A stretch of DNA of 64,000 nucleotides from Saccopteryx bilineata (GCF_036850765.1 NC_089495.1:121667033-121731032), one strand, 5' to 3'; shown: positions 1-11,858, counted from the stretch's first letter. Translations and numbers: made by a program. Notes: generated by a model from the letters alone, not told the origin.

Positions 1-56
1 ACCTCAGAGTTTCCAATCTGGGATGCTCTATCCACTGTGCCACCACCAGTCAGGCA
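1..56 (-). repeat. SINE-A, 5' head only (cut by window edge)
   Basis: The complement of the tRNA-like head (GCCTGACTGGTGGTGGCACAGTGGATAGAGC...) reads from 56 to the left edge. The rest of the element lies outside the window. Confidence 0.8.
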
Positions 57-194
57 AGAAATAAAATGCTTATTTCAGAAATTTTGAAAAATATAGAAAC
101 ATGAAAGAAAAAATCATCCATAATTCTAATACTCAAAGAAAACCATGGTTAATATTCCTATTTCCTTCCAGTCTTTTTTCTTTCTATTTTTAAA

Positions 195-1240
195 TGAAGA
201 AGAATGTTGTGTCTCTCCCACTCCTCATTCGTATATTGAAATCTAATTCCCAGTTGATGGTATTTGGAGGTGGAGCCTCATAAATGGGATTTTAATACCC
301 TAATAAAAGAGACCCTGGAGAGCTCTCTTGTCTCTTTTGTTATGTGAGAACACAATGAAAGACTGTGAGTCAAATAAGTTTATAAATATGATATACATGT
401 TTGCTTGCTTATAGTTTACATGGAGTGTGGGGGACAGGCTATAAGCTGGCAAAGTCATTATAGCCTAAGGCTAGTTTTAAGACTAAGCCTTTCCCACCCT
501 TTTAATGCTAAGATTTTTTCAACATACTTCTAATACTAAGATCTTCTCAAAACTAAGCTTTTCCCCACACCCTTGACTGTTTCAAGAGGTGGGGTGGTGC
601 ACTCTTATGAGGAATCCCATTTATGCCTCAAATAAGTGGCTTTGTATCAGAGACTTCTTTATTTGTATATGGGCTTAAAGGCTTTCTACATACTATAAAA
701 TGAAGCAGACTGGGGGTATGCTGCTGGAGATCCTGACATCAGCATTGCAGAGGAGAGGCAGCCAAGATGGTGGAGTGCTGAAGGAGAAGCCAGTTTGCAG
801 AGTTTGTGCAAAGAGGAGATGGGGAACAGAAGTGAATAAGGCTGGTGGGGCCCTTGATTCTAGGAATACTCGGTTGAGTCAGTGGCTTTGGGAGCCCTGA
901 ATGGAAAGGGAAGTGTTTTCCCACTGTGTGTATTTCTTGCCTGTGGGGTGCAAGCTAGGATTAAAGGTAATGGCCCACCAGTTCTTGGCGCCATTGTTTC
1001 ATTACCGTCTGTCCAAATTGAATGCGAACCTGCACGGGTCAGGCAGCTGTGATGGTGGCTGTGACTACTGGCTATACAAAGATTATTCTCAATGAACCCT
1101 CAACAGATCTTGAATCTGCTGGTGCTTTGATCTTGGATTTTTCAGACTCTGAAACTGAGAGAAATAAATTTCTAAAGTTTATAAGTCACTCAGTCTATAG
1201 TATTCTGTTATAGCAGCCCAAATGATGCAAGACAGAGGTA
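195..1240 (+). repeat. Old MaLR (MLT1/MST-type) LTR, split by a later insertion
   Basis: The segment 195-363 has the MaLR signature: a ...GATGGTATTTGGAGGTGG stretch, then GGGATTTTAATACCCTAATA and a ATGTGAGAACACA box. Its 3' part resumes at 1079 with AATCTGCTGGTGCTTTGATC, AGAAATAAATTTCT and TTATAGCAGCCCAAATGATG. The middle is displaced by a TG...CA element at 364-1078. Non-coding retroviral relic; identified from known family sequence, subfamily uncertain. Confidence 0.75.
364..1078 (+). mobile_element. Candidate solo LTR (715 bp) nested in the MaLR LTR
   Basis: The insert begins TGTGAG, ends ATACA, and is flanked by AAGAC (359-363) and AAGAT (1079-1083), a near-perfect 5-bp target duplication. 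A TATA-like ACTATAAAATG lies near 690-700. No open retroviral gene is present and the family is not recognised. It could be another kind of TG...CA insert. Confidence 0.5.
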
Positions 1241-1268
1241 TCCTGCTTTTTATTTTAAATAACCTCAT

Positions 1269-1690
1269 AGCCTGATCAGGCAGTGGTGCAGTGGATAGAG
1301 CATTGGACTGGGATGCGGAAGACCCAGGTTCGAAACCCCAAGGTTGCTGGCTTGAACACAGGCTCTCTAGCTTGAGCAAGGAGTCCTAGCTTGAGCGTGG
1401 GATCATAGACATGACACCTCATGACACCATGGTCGCTGGCTTGAGCCCAAAAGTTGCTGGCTTGAAGCCCAAGATCGCTGGCTTGGAGCAAAGGGTCACT
1501 AGCTCTGCTGTGGCCACCCCTCAGGTCAAGGCACATATGAGAAAGCAGTCAACGAACAGCTAAGGTGCCATAATGAAGAATTGATGCTTCTCATCTCTTC
1601 CTTCCTGGCTGTCTGTCCCTATCTGTTTCTTTCTCTCTGATTCTCTGTGTCTCTGTAAAAAAATAAATAAATAAATAAAATACCTCAAAA
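1269..1690 (+). repeat. SINE-A, full length
   Basis: The tRNA-related head has an A-box-like GTGGTGCAGTGGATAGAGC and a B-box-like GGTTCGAAACC. A body of diverged GCTGGCTTGAGC repeats follows, then AACAGCTAAGG, a CT-rich end and an A-rich (AAAT)n tail. Confidence 0.9.
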
Positions 1691-1696
1691 AAAAAT

Positions 1697-1821
1697 TTTT
1701 TTTAATTCAGGGAGATGAGGGAAGGCAGAGAGACAGACTCCTGCATGTGCCCTGACTGGGAATTGAACTCAGGGCATCCACATGCAGGATTGAGCTCTAC
1801 CACTGAGCAAACCAGCCAGGA
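1697..1821 (-). repeat. Truncated old SINE-B relative
   Basis: The tRNA-like head is recognisable on the - strand (GGTCCTGGCTGGTTTGCTCA). The body is short and diverged. Confidence 0.7.
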
Positions 1822-1907
1822 CCTAAAAATTTCTTTCTCCATTAGCATTATTAAACATTATTTTAAATGCTGAACAACATTTAAATATAGAATGTTTAAT
1901 TATTGAG

Positions 1908-2081
1908 ACTCTTTTTTTTTTTTTTTTATTCATTTTAGAAAGGAGAGAGAGAGAGAGAAGGGGGGAGGAGCAGGAAGCATCAACTCCCATATGTGCCTTG
2001 ACCAGGCAAGCCCAGGGTTTCGAGCCGGCGACCTCAGCATTTCCAGGTCGACGCTTTATCCACTGCGCCACCACAGGTCAG
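1908..2081 (-). repeat. SINE-C, full length with target duplication
   Basis: The - strand reads CTGACCTGTGGTGGCGCAGT, then the GTCGACCTGGAAATGCTGAG stem, a CT-rich body and poly-A. AGAATGTTTAATTATT flanks it at 1889-1904 and 2082-2097. Confidence 0.9.
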
Positions 2082-2105
2082 AGAATGTTTAATTATTTAT
2101 TGAAG

Positions 2106-2505
2106 GCCCTGGCCGGTTGGCTCAGCGGTGGAGCGTCGGCCTGGCTTGTGGGGGACCAGGGTTCGATTCCTGGCCAGGGCACATAGGAGAGGCGCCCATC
2201 TGCTTCTCCACGCCCCGCCTCCTTCCTCTCTGTCTCTCTCTTCCCCTCCCGCAGCCAAGGCTCCATTGGAGCAAAGATGGCCCGGGCGCTGGGGATGGCT
2301 CCTTGGCCTCTGCCCCAGGCGCTAGAGTGGCTCTGGTCGTGGCAGAGCGACACCCCGGAGGGGCAGAGCATCGCCCCCTGGTGGGCAGAGCGTTGCCCCT
2401 GGTGGGTGTGCCGGGTGGATCCCGGTTGGGCGCATGAGGGAGTCTGTCTGACTGTCTCTCCCCGTTTCCAGCTTCAGAAAAAAAAAATACAAAAAAAAAA
2501 AAAAT
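2106..2505 (+). repeat. SINE-B, full length, young type
   Basis: Begins GCCCTGGCCGGTTGGCTCAG with a B-box-like GGTTCGATTCC, a GC-rich body and an A-rich tail. Flanked by ATTATTTATTGAA and ATTATCTATTGAA. It inserted right next to the earlier SINE-C. Confidence 0.9.
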
Positions 2506-2680
2506 TATCTATTGAATATTTGAGTTATTTCCAATTTTTATTTATATTTTTATATAACTAATAAATTTTTTCTATATAAATCTTTGTGAATATTTCCTTG
2601 CAATTGAGTTCTAGAAGTAGAATATTGGATCAAAGGGATGAATTATTTTTAAAAACATATAAGACTTCACTTTAAAAAAA

Positions 2681-2868
2681 AAGATTTTATTTATTGATTT
2701 TGGAGAGATGTGAGAGAAAGAGAAAGAGAGAAAGGAAGGTGGGGAAAGGAAGCATCAACTTGTAATAGTTGTTTCTGGTATGTGCCCTGACCAGGCAAGC
2801 CTGGGGTTTCAAACTGATAACTTCAGTGTTCCAGGTTAATGCTTTATCCATGGCACCACCACAGGTCA
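2681..2868 (-). repeat. SINE-C, diverged
   Basis: Same organisation as the copy at 1908 but with many substitutions and an indel in the head (ATCCATGGCACCACCACAGG on the + strand). Confidence 0.8.
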
Positions 2869-2881
2869 GGCCAGACATTAC

Positions 2882-3281
2882 TTTTTTTTTTTTTTTTTGT
2901 ATTTTTCTGAAGCTGGAAACGGGGAGAGACAGTCCAATAGACTCCCCCATGCAGCCGATCGGGATCCACCCGGCACGCCCACCAGGGGGCAACGCTCTGT
3001 TCACCAGGGGGCGATGCTATGCCCCTCCAGGAGGTTGCTCTGTTGTGACCAGAACCACTCCAGCGCCTGGGGCAGAGGCCAAGTAGCCATCCCCAGCACC
3101 CGGGCCATCTTTGCTCCAATGGAGCCTCACTGCAGGAGGGGAAGAGAGAGACAGAGAGGAAGGAAAGGGGGAGGGGTGGAGAAGCAGATGGGCGCCTCTC
3201 CTGTGTGCCCTGGCCGGGAATCGAACCCCGGACTTCTGCATGCCAGGCTGATGCTCTACCACTGAGCCAACCGGCCAGGGC
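2882..3281 (-). repeat. SINE-B, full length
   Basis: Poly-T at left and the tRNA-like head at right (complement of GCCCTGGCCGGTTGGCTCAG). Flanked by CCAGACATTAC and CCAGACATCAC. Contains a CCACCAGGGGGC core at 2979-2990. Confidence 0.9.
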
Positions 3282-3292
3282 CCAGACATCAC

Positions 3293-4510
3293 TTTTTTAG
3301 AGCAGTTTTAAGTTCACAGCAAATTTGAGGGAAAGGAAAAAGATTTCCCATATCCCATCATTTGGTTGCACCAGTTTATTTATTTGTTCACTTCCTGAAA
3401 GAGATCTTAGTTGCTCTCCAGTTCTGTCAATTATGAATAAAGCTGCTGTAGACATCTGTGTGTAAGTTTTTGGTGTGGTCACAAGTTTTCAACTCCTTTG
3501 GGATGGAACATGACTGCTGGATTATATAGTAAGAGTATGTTTAGTTTTGTAAGAAATCACCAAACTGTCTTCCAGTGTGGCTATATCATTTCACATTCCC
3601 CAGCAATGAATGACATTTCCTGTTCTTCCATGCCCTGCTGGCATTTGGTGTTATCAGTGCTCTGGACTTTGGCCATTCTAATCAGTGTGGAGTGAAATCT
3701 TGTTTTTGTTTGTTTGTTTTTTGTGTTTCCTTGATGACATGATGTGTAGCATCTTTACATATGCTTATTTGTTGTCTGTGTATCATTTTTGGTGAGGTTT
3801 CTGTTTAAGGATATTGGGTCATTTTTTGAAACTGGGTTATTTATTTTCTTTCTGTTGAATTTTAAGAGTTCTTTGTATATTTTGGATAACAGTCTTTGTC
3901 AGGGGTGTCTTTTGTATATATTTTCTCCTGGTATGTGACTTGTCTTCTCATTCTCTTGACATTGTCTTTCATGAATAAACATTTTTAATTTTAATGAAGT
4001 CCAGGTTATTAATTATTTTCTTTTGTGAATTGTGTCTTTAGTGTTGTATCTAAAAAGACAGCAAGCACCTTAGCCAATATTGTCTAGATTTTCTCTTATG
4101 TTATATTCCAGAAGTTTCATAATTTTGTGTTTTACATTTGTATCTGTGATTTATTTTGAGTTGATTTTGAGCAAGACCTGTGTCTATATTAATTTTTGGC
4201 ATGTAGATGCAAAAATTGTTCTAAGATTAGCTTTTAAAAAGACTACCTTTGCTCTATTGTATTGTTTTTGCTCCTTTGTTGAAGATTAGTTAACTGTATT
4301 TACAAGGGTTTATGTCTGGGCTCTCTTTTAAGTTCTACTGATCTATTTGTCTATCCTTTCTCCAATACCATACTGTCCTGATTACTGTAGCTTACTAGTA
4401 AGTCTTAAAATCACATAGGTTCAGTCATCGAATTTTGTTCCTCTCCTTTGATATTGTGTTGGTTATTCAGGGTCTTTGCTTCTCTAAGTAAACTTTATTT
4501 CAGATTTAAT
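3293..4510 (-). mobile_element. Old L1 fragment, antisense
   Basis: Antisense L1 sequence with recognisable ORF2/3' landmarks (ATGAATAAAGCTGCTGTAGA and many stop codons). No long frame remains. Confidence 0.7.
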
Positions 4511-4517
4511 GTGTCAA

Positions 4518-4765
4518 GCCTGACCAGGAGGTGGTGCAGTGGATAGAGAGTCAGACTGAGGCACAGAAGACCTAGGCTCAAAACCCCGAGGTCCTCAGCT
4601 TGAGCGTGGAGTTGCCGGCTTGAGCATGAGATCATAGGCATGATCCCATGGTTGCTGGCTTGAGCCCAAGGTTGCTGGCTTGAGCAAAGGGTCACTCGCT
4701 TTGCTTTAGTCTCCTCCCTACTCCCCTCATTGGCTTCTGTCTTCCTCAGGAGAAGATGCAAAAAG
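4518..4765 (+). repeat. SINE-A, 3'-truncated and diverged
   Basis: The head (GCCTGACCAGGAGGTGGTGC) and several TTGAGC repeats are present, but the CT-rich end is replaced by unrelated sequence. Confidence 0.8.
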
Positions 4766-5360
4766 AGTGAGGACATGCAGGGGAAGATTGAGGTTGGTGC
4801 AGCACTGACCCTGAAATATCTTCAAGCCTTTTAAACATTTGTTGTTCCTCCATTGAAGAAGTTATGTAAATGTAGCAGGGCAAAAAGGGGATCTATTCCC
4901 CTTTTAAAATGTATCTCATAAATTCAGATCAGGCTTAAAGGTTTTTTTCTCTTAACTGTAGAGCTAAAGGCTATTGCAAAATCAATAGGCATGGGTATGC
5001 CGTGGTAACAGAGCTTCCATAGGTACTCTTATTGAGCTGTGTTAGAGTGGGTTCCTGAATATAAACAATACTCAGCTCTGATTTCACTAAAGGGAGTATA
5101 AGATGAATATTTTACCAAGTAGTTTTAGATAACATATAGAATTATTGGACTTAATTTATTGCAATTCAATTTGACAAAAGACACATTTTTGCAGCTCCCT
5201 CCACCACACACAGACTAGAGCTATGCAAAAGTATTGAATAGAATGTCTATTTATGAATGAAGGTTTCTATCATCTGGTTTTCAGAGTATAATTTTTCTAA
5301 GAGTATGCCTAAGGTTTAAAGTTGATATACATGTATTTGAACACAAGACATTTATGTACA
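4766..5360. other. Single-copy DNA, nothing recognised
   Basis: AT-rich sequence with no long frame, no SINE signature and no repeat that I can name. Confidence 0.5.
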
Positions 5361-6810
5361 TATTAAGGTTCTCCAAAAGAAATGCATAAATAAGCATCTT
5401 TATTTATTTATAGTAGGAATTGGCTCACACAGTTATGGAGGCTGAGCCATTCCATGATCCAACATCTGTGACACTTGACACTAATCAGACACTAATCATG
5501 TTTCTTTTCTTTGGTGACAAGTCTTTTAAACTATCTTGGAGAACACAATAGTAGACTATCCCCCAGCCTTTCCACAGAGTCAGCCATAATCTGCTAGCAT
5601 TGATTGAAACAGGTCTGGCCAACCTGAGTCTGTGCTGTTAGCAGTTGAGCCACTCCAACGTGACCTTGAGAGCTTTGCAGAACCAAAATTCAAACCACTG
5701 GAGGCCTAAGATGTAAAGGCTTGGTTCTGATGGACCTGCTTCTGAAGTGAGGATTCCTGAAACTGTTGCCCATACACCACAGGGAATGCATGTCCTCCAC
5801 CAGTCAAACCCTGCCATACTTGAAATTCCTTTGTACTTTCTCTTGCTGTTCTCACACTTTACCCTAATTGTCTAAGTTCCAAAACCACCCAGTCAGACCC
5901 TCCTAAATTAAAAGTTATGAATATGTATAACCTCTTCTTATTCTTACCTTTTAAAACTTGTCTCAAGCCTGACCAGGCAGTGGCGCAGAGGATGGAGCGT
6001 CGGATTGGGATGTGGAGGACCCAGGTTCGAGACCCCGAGGGCACCAGCTTGAGTGCGGGCTCATCTGATTTGAACAAGGCTTACCAGACTGAGCACAAGG
6101 TCGCTGGCTTGAGCAAGGAATCAGATCACTCAGTCTGCTGTAGCCCCCAGTCAAGGCACATATGAGAAAGCAATCAATGAACAACTAAGGAGCTGCAACA
6201 AAGAATTGATCTTCCTCATCTCTCTCCCTTCCTGTCTGTCTGTCCCTATCTGTCCCTCTCTCTGACTCTGTCCCTGTCACAAAACAGACAAACAAACAAA
6301 CAAAAAACCCCCAAACTTGTCTCAAGCCTTTGTTTGAGGAGACAGATTTAAGATTTGTCTCCTTTTTTGGTGGGCAACCTTACAATAAATTCCTATTCTC
6401 TGCAAAAGACAGAATTTGGTCTTTTTGTTGTGTGATAGGCCACAGGTCCATTTGCTCAGTTCAGTTACATCTCTAAGTTGGATAACTAGGAAATCCCATA
6501 GCATAATTCAGTCTGAGTCTGAAGGCCTAAGAACTACGAGCTGGAGATGTCCTAGCTCAAGAAGAGAGAGAGAGAGAATTTGCTCTTTCTCAACCGTTTG
6601 GTTCTTTTTGAGGGGCTTCAACTGTAGGATGACATCCATCCACACTGGTGAGAGCAGACCTTCTTTATTCAATCTACTGATTCAAATGCTAATCCCATCT
6701 GGAAACACTCCCACAGACATACCCAAAAATAATATTTTACCAGCTATCTGGACATCCCTTGGCCCAGTCAAGTTGACACATAGAACTAACCATCACAATT
6801 TACTTGAGTA
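5360..6810 (+). repeat. Ancient mammalian repeat, interrupted
   Basis: The left end (TTAAGGTTCTCCAAAAGAAA, then AATTGGCTCACACAGTTATG) and the right end (GTCAAGTTGACACATAGAAC, then TAACCATCACA) are the two halves of a known old mammalian repeat whose family I cannot name securely. The interior holds other sequence and a SINE-A at 5967-6312. Confidence 0.5.
5967..6312 (+). repeat. SINE-A, full length with target duplication
   Basis: Head GCCTGACCAGGCAGTGGCGC, tail of ACAAACAAAC units. AAACTTGTCTCAA repeats exactly at 5954-5966 and 6313-6325. Confidence 0.95.
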
Positions 6811-6910
6811 ATTTACCCATATGCAAAATTAATTACTCCATTCTTTCTTTACCCCTTCCCAGTCTTTCACCAGCTGGCCTCTTGAATTTATATAAGATCT
6901 ACTGAAATTT

Positions 6911-7276
6911 CTTGGCTCTGGTTGGTTAGCTGAGTGGTAGAGCACTGGCCCAGCATGTGGAAGTCCCAGGTTTGATTCTCAGGGCACACAGGAGAAGCAA
7001 CCATCTACTTCTTTATCCCTCTCCCTCCTCTTCTCTTTCTCTCCTTTCTCCTCCCACAGCCATGGCTCAAATGTTTTGAGCAAATTGGCCCTAGGTGCTG
7101 AGGATGGCTCCATGGCCTCACCTCAGGTACTGAAATAGCTCAGTTGCTGAGCAATGGAGCAGTGGTCCCAGATGGGCAGAGCATCTCCCTGTAGGGAGCT
7201 TGCTGGGTGGAACCTGATCAGAGTGGATGTGGAAGTCTGTCTTTCTGCCTCCCCACCTCTCACTTAATAAAAAAAA
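6911..7276 (+). repeat. SINE-B, older subfamily
   Basis: Diverged head (CTGGTTGGTTAGCTGAGTGG) and the older-type ending CCTCTCACTTAATAAAAAAA, unlike the young copies that end in a GCTTCAGAAAAATAC motif. Confidence 0.85.
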
Positions 7277-7392
7277 TTCTTAAGAACCAGAAGTCATTCT
7301 TTGACCCCTTATTTTATACAAACTGTAGGGAAACTAAGGCTTAAAGAGGTTAAATGACTAGTTTAAGGTCAATTGAATTTTATTAGCATTCC

Positions 7393-7560
7393 TTAAAAAA
7401 ATTTTTTGTTTATTTTATGAATTTTAGAGAGAAGAAAGGAGAGAGCAAGAGTGAGACAGGAACATTGATCTGTTCCTACATGTGCCCTGACTAGGGATAG
7501 AACAGGTAGCCTCTGTACTTTGGGATAATGCTTTAACCAACTACACTATCTGGCCAAGAC
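7393..7560 (-). repeat. Old diverged SINE
   Basis: Antisense tRNA-SINE with a TGTGCCCTGACTAGGGATAG box. Flanked by TTTTATTAG-like repeats. Too diverged for subfamily assignment. Confidence 0.6.
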
Positions 7561-8479
7561 TTTATTAGTAATCTTGAAGTTTGAAGGCAGGCTAAGTTTG
7601 CAGAGGATATAAAGCCAGGAAAGATAGCTAATAAAAATAGATTGAATCTGTTACTAATCTATTAACGAGCAGGCAAGTATTAAAAAAAGTTTGCCTGAAA
7701 TGATAGGCTAAGACCAGTAAGAAGAGGTTTAGCATGAATTAATCTAATGGCCCACTGTTTCAGTTGAAAAATCTATTGCACAGTACAGGCCTGACTTGGG
7801 TAAAGTTTATGTGAAACAGAATATGGGGAAGTTAAGTTAACCACAGGTTCAATAAAAGTCCTGACAGCTGATAAGACAAGCTAATATATCCCAGGAGCTA
7901 TATTAATGGGCAGAGAGTGATCTAATGTTGCAGAGAGTGACAGGCCTGGGTTTTGTGGTGATGGCCATGTCATTTCCATACTACGTCATGTGGTACAGGG
8001 TATGATGTTCTAAGAGGACTCTTGATAAGCCCATTTACCAAAATATGGTCAGGGGCCTGAGCTCTGCTCCACAGGATGAAGGGCCATAGCAGCTGAGTAT
8101 GTTTAGCTTGGAGACTTCTGAAGGACAGAGTTACTGCCTTCAAATATATGACAAGCTGTCAAATGAAGTGTGTGGCTTGTTCTGTTGCTCATAGGGCAGG
8201 AGTAGGATTATTAGGGCTGAAGGTTAATGGAGATAGATTTCTGCTTAGTCTAAGAATTTTCCAATACAGCTGACTCACAACAAAATGATGGTCTGGGAAT
8301 GTGCCCAGAGAAATGCTGGATTCCGTACCTCAGAGATCTTCTAGGAGGATGCCTACTGTTAAGAGAAAACCGCAGACCCAAAATAGTGTCACTTGTGCTA
8401 AAAGCCCATGATAGAAAACCTAGATTTAACATCTGATCTAATTGCAATTTCAACTTCTTCCAGAAACATAATTTTAAAA
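7561..8479. other. Single-copy DNA, nothing recognised
   Basis: About 0.9 kb without SINE or L1 signature and without a supportable frame. Confidence 0.5.
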
Positions 8480-8676
8480 AAAATTTCAAATTCACTTGGC
8501 ATTCAATATTATATTAGTTATAGGCATAGTGATTAGACAATTATATAACTTATAAAATGAACCCCAATAAATCTAGTACCCACCTGCATCATACATAGTT
8601 ATTACAATATTATTGGCTATATTTCTTATGCTATACTGTATATTGCTGTAACTATTTTGTATTTGCCAAATCATAT

Positions 8677-9074
8677 TTCTTTTTTTTTTTTGTATTTTTC
8701 TGAAGCTGGAAACGGGGAGAGACAGTCAGACAGACTCCCGCATGCACCCGACCGGGATCCACCCGGTACGCCCACCAGGGGCGACGCTCTGCCCACCAGG
8801 GGGCGATGCTCTGCCCCTCCAGGGCGTCGCTCTGCTGCGACCAGAGCCACTCTAGCGCCTGGGGCAGAGGCCAAGGAGCCATCCCCAGCGCCCGGGCCAT
8901 CTTTGCTCCAATGGAGCCTTGGCTGCGGGAGGGAAAGAGAGAGACAGAGAGGAAAGAGGGGAGGGGGGTGGAGAAGCAAATGGGTGCTTCTCCTATGTGC
9001 CCTGGCCGGGAATCGAACCCGGGTCCCCCGCACGCCAGGCTGACGCTCTACCGCTGAGCCAACCGGCCAGGGCC
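8677..9074 (-). repeat. SINE-B, left copy of a dimer
   Basis: Full-length young SINE-B from a poly-T tract to the head complement ending CCGGCCAGGGC. CCAAATCATATTTCTT precedes it at 8666 and recurs only after the second copy. CTCF-like core at 8793-8804. Confidence 0.93.
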
Positions 9075-9470
9075 TCTTTTTTTTTTTTTTTTTTAATTTT
9101 TTTTTTCTTTCTATTTTTCCGAAGCTGGAAACGAGGAGAGACAGTCAGACAGACTCCCGCATGCGCCCGACCGGGATCCACCCGGTACGCCCACCAGGGG
9201 CGACGCTCTGCCCACCAGGGGGCGATGCTCTGCCCCTCCAGGGTGTCGGTCTGCTGCGACCAGAGCCACTCTAGCGCCTGGGGCAGAGGCCAAGGAGCCA
9301 TCCCCAGCGCCCAGGCTATCTTTGCTCCAATGGAGCCTCGGCTGCGGGAGGGGAAAAGAGAGACAGAGAGGAAGGAGAGGGGGAGGGGTAGAGAAGCAGA
9401 TGGACGCTTCTCCTGTGTGCCCTGGCCGGGAATCGAACCCGGCTCTACCACTGAGCCAGCCGGCCAGGGC
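9075..9470 (-). repeat. SINE-B, right copy of a dimer
   Basis: A second young SINE-B directly abuts the first. A deletion of about 20 bases lies in its head between GGGTTCGATTCC and the GAGC of the A-box region. The outer target duplication CCAAATCATATTTCTT lies at 9471-9486. CTCF-like core at 9212-9223. Confidence 0.93.
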
Positions 9471-9964
9471 CCAAATCATATTTCTTAATCCTTTCACCTT
9501 TTACACATAGCCCACACCCATTTCCCAACCCCATCCCATCTGGCAACCATTAGTTTGTTCTTCGTATCTAGGAGTCTGTTTCTGTTTTGTTTGTGGTTTT
9601 TTTGGTTTTGTTTTTTAGATTCCACATATAAGTGAAATCATTTGATATATGTCCTTCTCTGTTTGATTTATTTCACTTAGCACAATACCCTCTAGGTCCA
9701 TCCATGTTGTTGCAAGTGATAACATTCCATTGTAAATACATACCACACTTTTTTTTTTTATCAAATTGTCTATCAATGGATACTTACATGGCTTTCATAT
9801 CTGGCTATATGAAATGTCATTCTTGGTCTCTTGTTATATCCTTACAGCCTTTGTTTTAAAGTCTGCTTTGTCTGGAATAAGTATTAGTACCCTGGCTCTT
9901 TTTTTCCTTTCTATTTGCATGAAATATCTTTTTCTTCTTGTCAATGTGAGAAATGTCCAAATCT

Positions 9965-10338
9965 GTAAAAAAATTTTTTCTTCTTTTCCAAGTGAGAGGA
10001 AGGAAGATAGACAGATTCCCGCATGTACCCTGACCGGGATCCACCTGGCAACCTCCATCTGGGGCCGATGCTCTGCCCATCCACAGCCATGCTCGCAATC
10101 AAGCTATTTTTTTGTGCCTGAGGCAGAGATTCCATGGAGCCATCCTCAGCGCTTAAGCTGATGCTTGAACTAATCGGGCCACAGCTGTGAGAGGGGAAGA
10201 GAGAGAGGAAAAAGGGAGAGGGGGAGGGGTGGAGAAGCAGATGGTCATTTCTCCTGTATGCCCTGACCAGGAATCGAACCTGGGACATCCACATGCTGGG
10301 CCAGTGCTCTACCACTGAACCAACTGGCCAGGTCTGTA
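9965..10338 (-). repeat. SINE-B, older subfamily
   Basis: Antisense copy with a CCAAGTGAGAGGAAGGAAGA end and a diverged head (ACCTGGCCAGTTGGTTCAGT on the - strand). Confidence 0.85.
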
Positions 10339-10344
10339 CCATCT

Positions 10345-10480
10345 ATTTATTGTGTGACCTTCAGCAAATCAGTGATGTTTCCCTCATTTTGTGGGAGTAT
10401 GAGGATCAAATGACAATGTATATGGAATGTTTTATATACTACAATGTGCTATGAGAATGTATAGGTTTATTATAAAGTTC
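10345..10480 (+). repeat. MIR remnant
   Basis: TGTGACCTTCAGCAAATCAG followed by a TGAGGATCAAATGACAATG-like stretch matches the MIR core and 3' part. Confidence 0.55.
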
Positions 10481-11526
10481 TATTTACTTTAGCTAAAATA
10501 AATAATAATGGTTTCATCAATTTGCTCCTTTATTCATTTTTTGAATAGAATTGTGTAAATGTTAAATGGACAGCTTTGATTTTCTCTCACCTGCTAGTCC
10601 TTGTTCTGTCCCAAGCAGGTAAGAAAGATGGGGCTGTGGTTGGGAAGTACAGTAGTGGAGGAGGTATGGAAGAGGCACTCATCACAGTGAGCGACAGGAT
10701 CTGACAGAACTCAGGGTTGAGGTCAGTCTGGGTTACAACAACAGGACCACATCAGACCATGTGTTAGTGTTGAGCAAATGGTGGTCTCAAGCAAAGTTTG
10801 AAGCCAAGACAGGTAACATAGAGGATACCAGCCATTTGATAGGGTCTCCTTATAGAATGGAGCTTCCTAAACCGGACTGCTCAAAAAATCCTGGTCACCT
10901 CCGATCCGGCCTTTGACTGGCTGGAGTATACTGAAATTCCTGTGAAGGAGGATTCCTACCTGTTACCCAGCAGCGTTCACTGTCCAAATGAAAAGCCACG
11001 TCCCTTGGCAAACATGGAATCTGCTTGTGTGACCACAGCTCCCAAAGGTTTCTGCTTCCAATTCATAAGCAGGCAACATTAGCTCATTGAAAAGGGAGCT
11101 AACATTTTTGGTTTGAGAAGCTTTATGCTTAATGAATCATCACTGTTTCCTGTGTCTGGGACAAAAGTTCTTGCAGTAAGAATGTTGTTGCTACTCAGGC
11201 CACTCTCTAAGAGAGAGCTTAAGGCAAAGAAAAACAGGAAATTCAAAGGAGAACAATGCAGAGGATTTCAGTCATTCCCAATTGGTCAGTCAGTCCTTGG
11301 AGAGTAATGGTTGACCAAGAGCAGAGCCCAGCATCTCAGTTCCAAATTAATATTTATGTGTTCCTAGAGGTCATTTTGTAGACTGGAAAGGCAAACAAAA
11401 CAAAACAAAACAAAACAAAAAACCCCCCACAAAATAAACCAAAACCAAAATGGACCCCTGTGAGTGATTTTTCAGAAAAGATTATAACAAAGGCTTAGTA
11501 ATGCATTTAGTACTGAACTCAAGAAA
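10481..11526. other. Single-copy DNA with one simple repeat
   Basis: No gene recognised. An (AAAAC)n run lies at 11392-11422. Confidence 0.5.
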
Positions 11527-11529
11527 TGC

Positions 11530-11858
11530 AGCCTGACCAAGCGGTGGCGCAGTGGATAGAGCATCAGACTGGGATGTGGAGGACCCAGGTTCGAGACCTC
11601 TAGGTCGCCAGCTTGAGTCCGGGCTCATCTGGTTTGAGCAAAGCTCACCAGCTTGGACCCAAAGTTGCTGGCTCGAACAAGGGGTTACTTGGTCTGCTGA
11701 AGGCCCATGGTCAAGCACATATGAGAAAGCAATCAATGAACAACTAAGGTGTTGAAACGAAAAACTGATGATTGATGCTTCTCATCTCCGTTCCTGTCTG
11801 TCCCTATCTATCCCTCTCTTTGTCTCTGTAAAAAAAAGAAAAAAAAGAAAAAAAAAGT
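11530..11858 (+). repeat. SINE-A, full length
   Basis: Head CCTGACCAAGCGGTGGCGCA, body with CTCACCAGCTTGGACCC, and an (A5-8 G)n tail. A short AATGCAG-type duplication flanks it. Confidence 0.9.

Larger units (their letters stand above)
8480..9950 (-). mobile_element. L1 3' region, antisense, split by a SINE dimer
   Basis: 8480-8665 and 9487-9950 are contiguous antisense L1 sequence (3' UTR and ORF2 remnants, for example TTGTTTTAAAGTCTGCTTTG and TGCATGAAATATCTTTTTCT). Two SINE-B copies at 8677-9470 interrupt it. Confidence 0.7.

Noticed and set aside
8919..9488. Open frame of 189 codons
   Set aside because: It lies entirely within the two adjacent SINE-B copies. The GC-rich SINE body gives similar frames at every full-length copy (for example 13615-14124 and 2117-2437).
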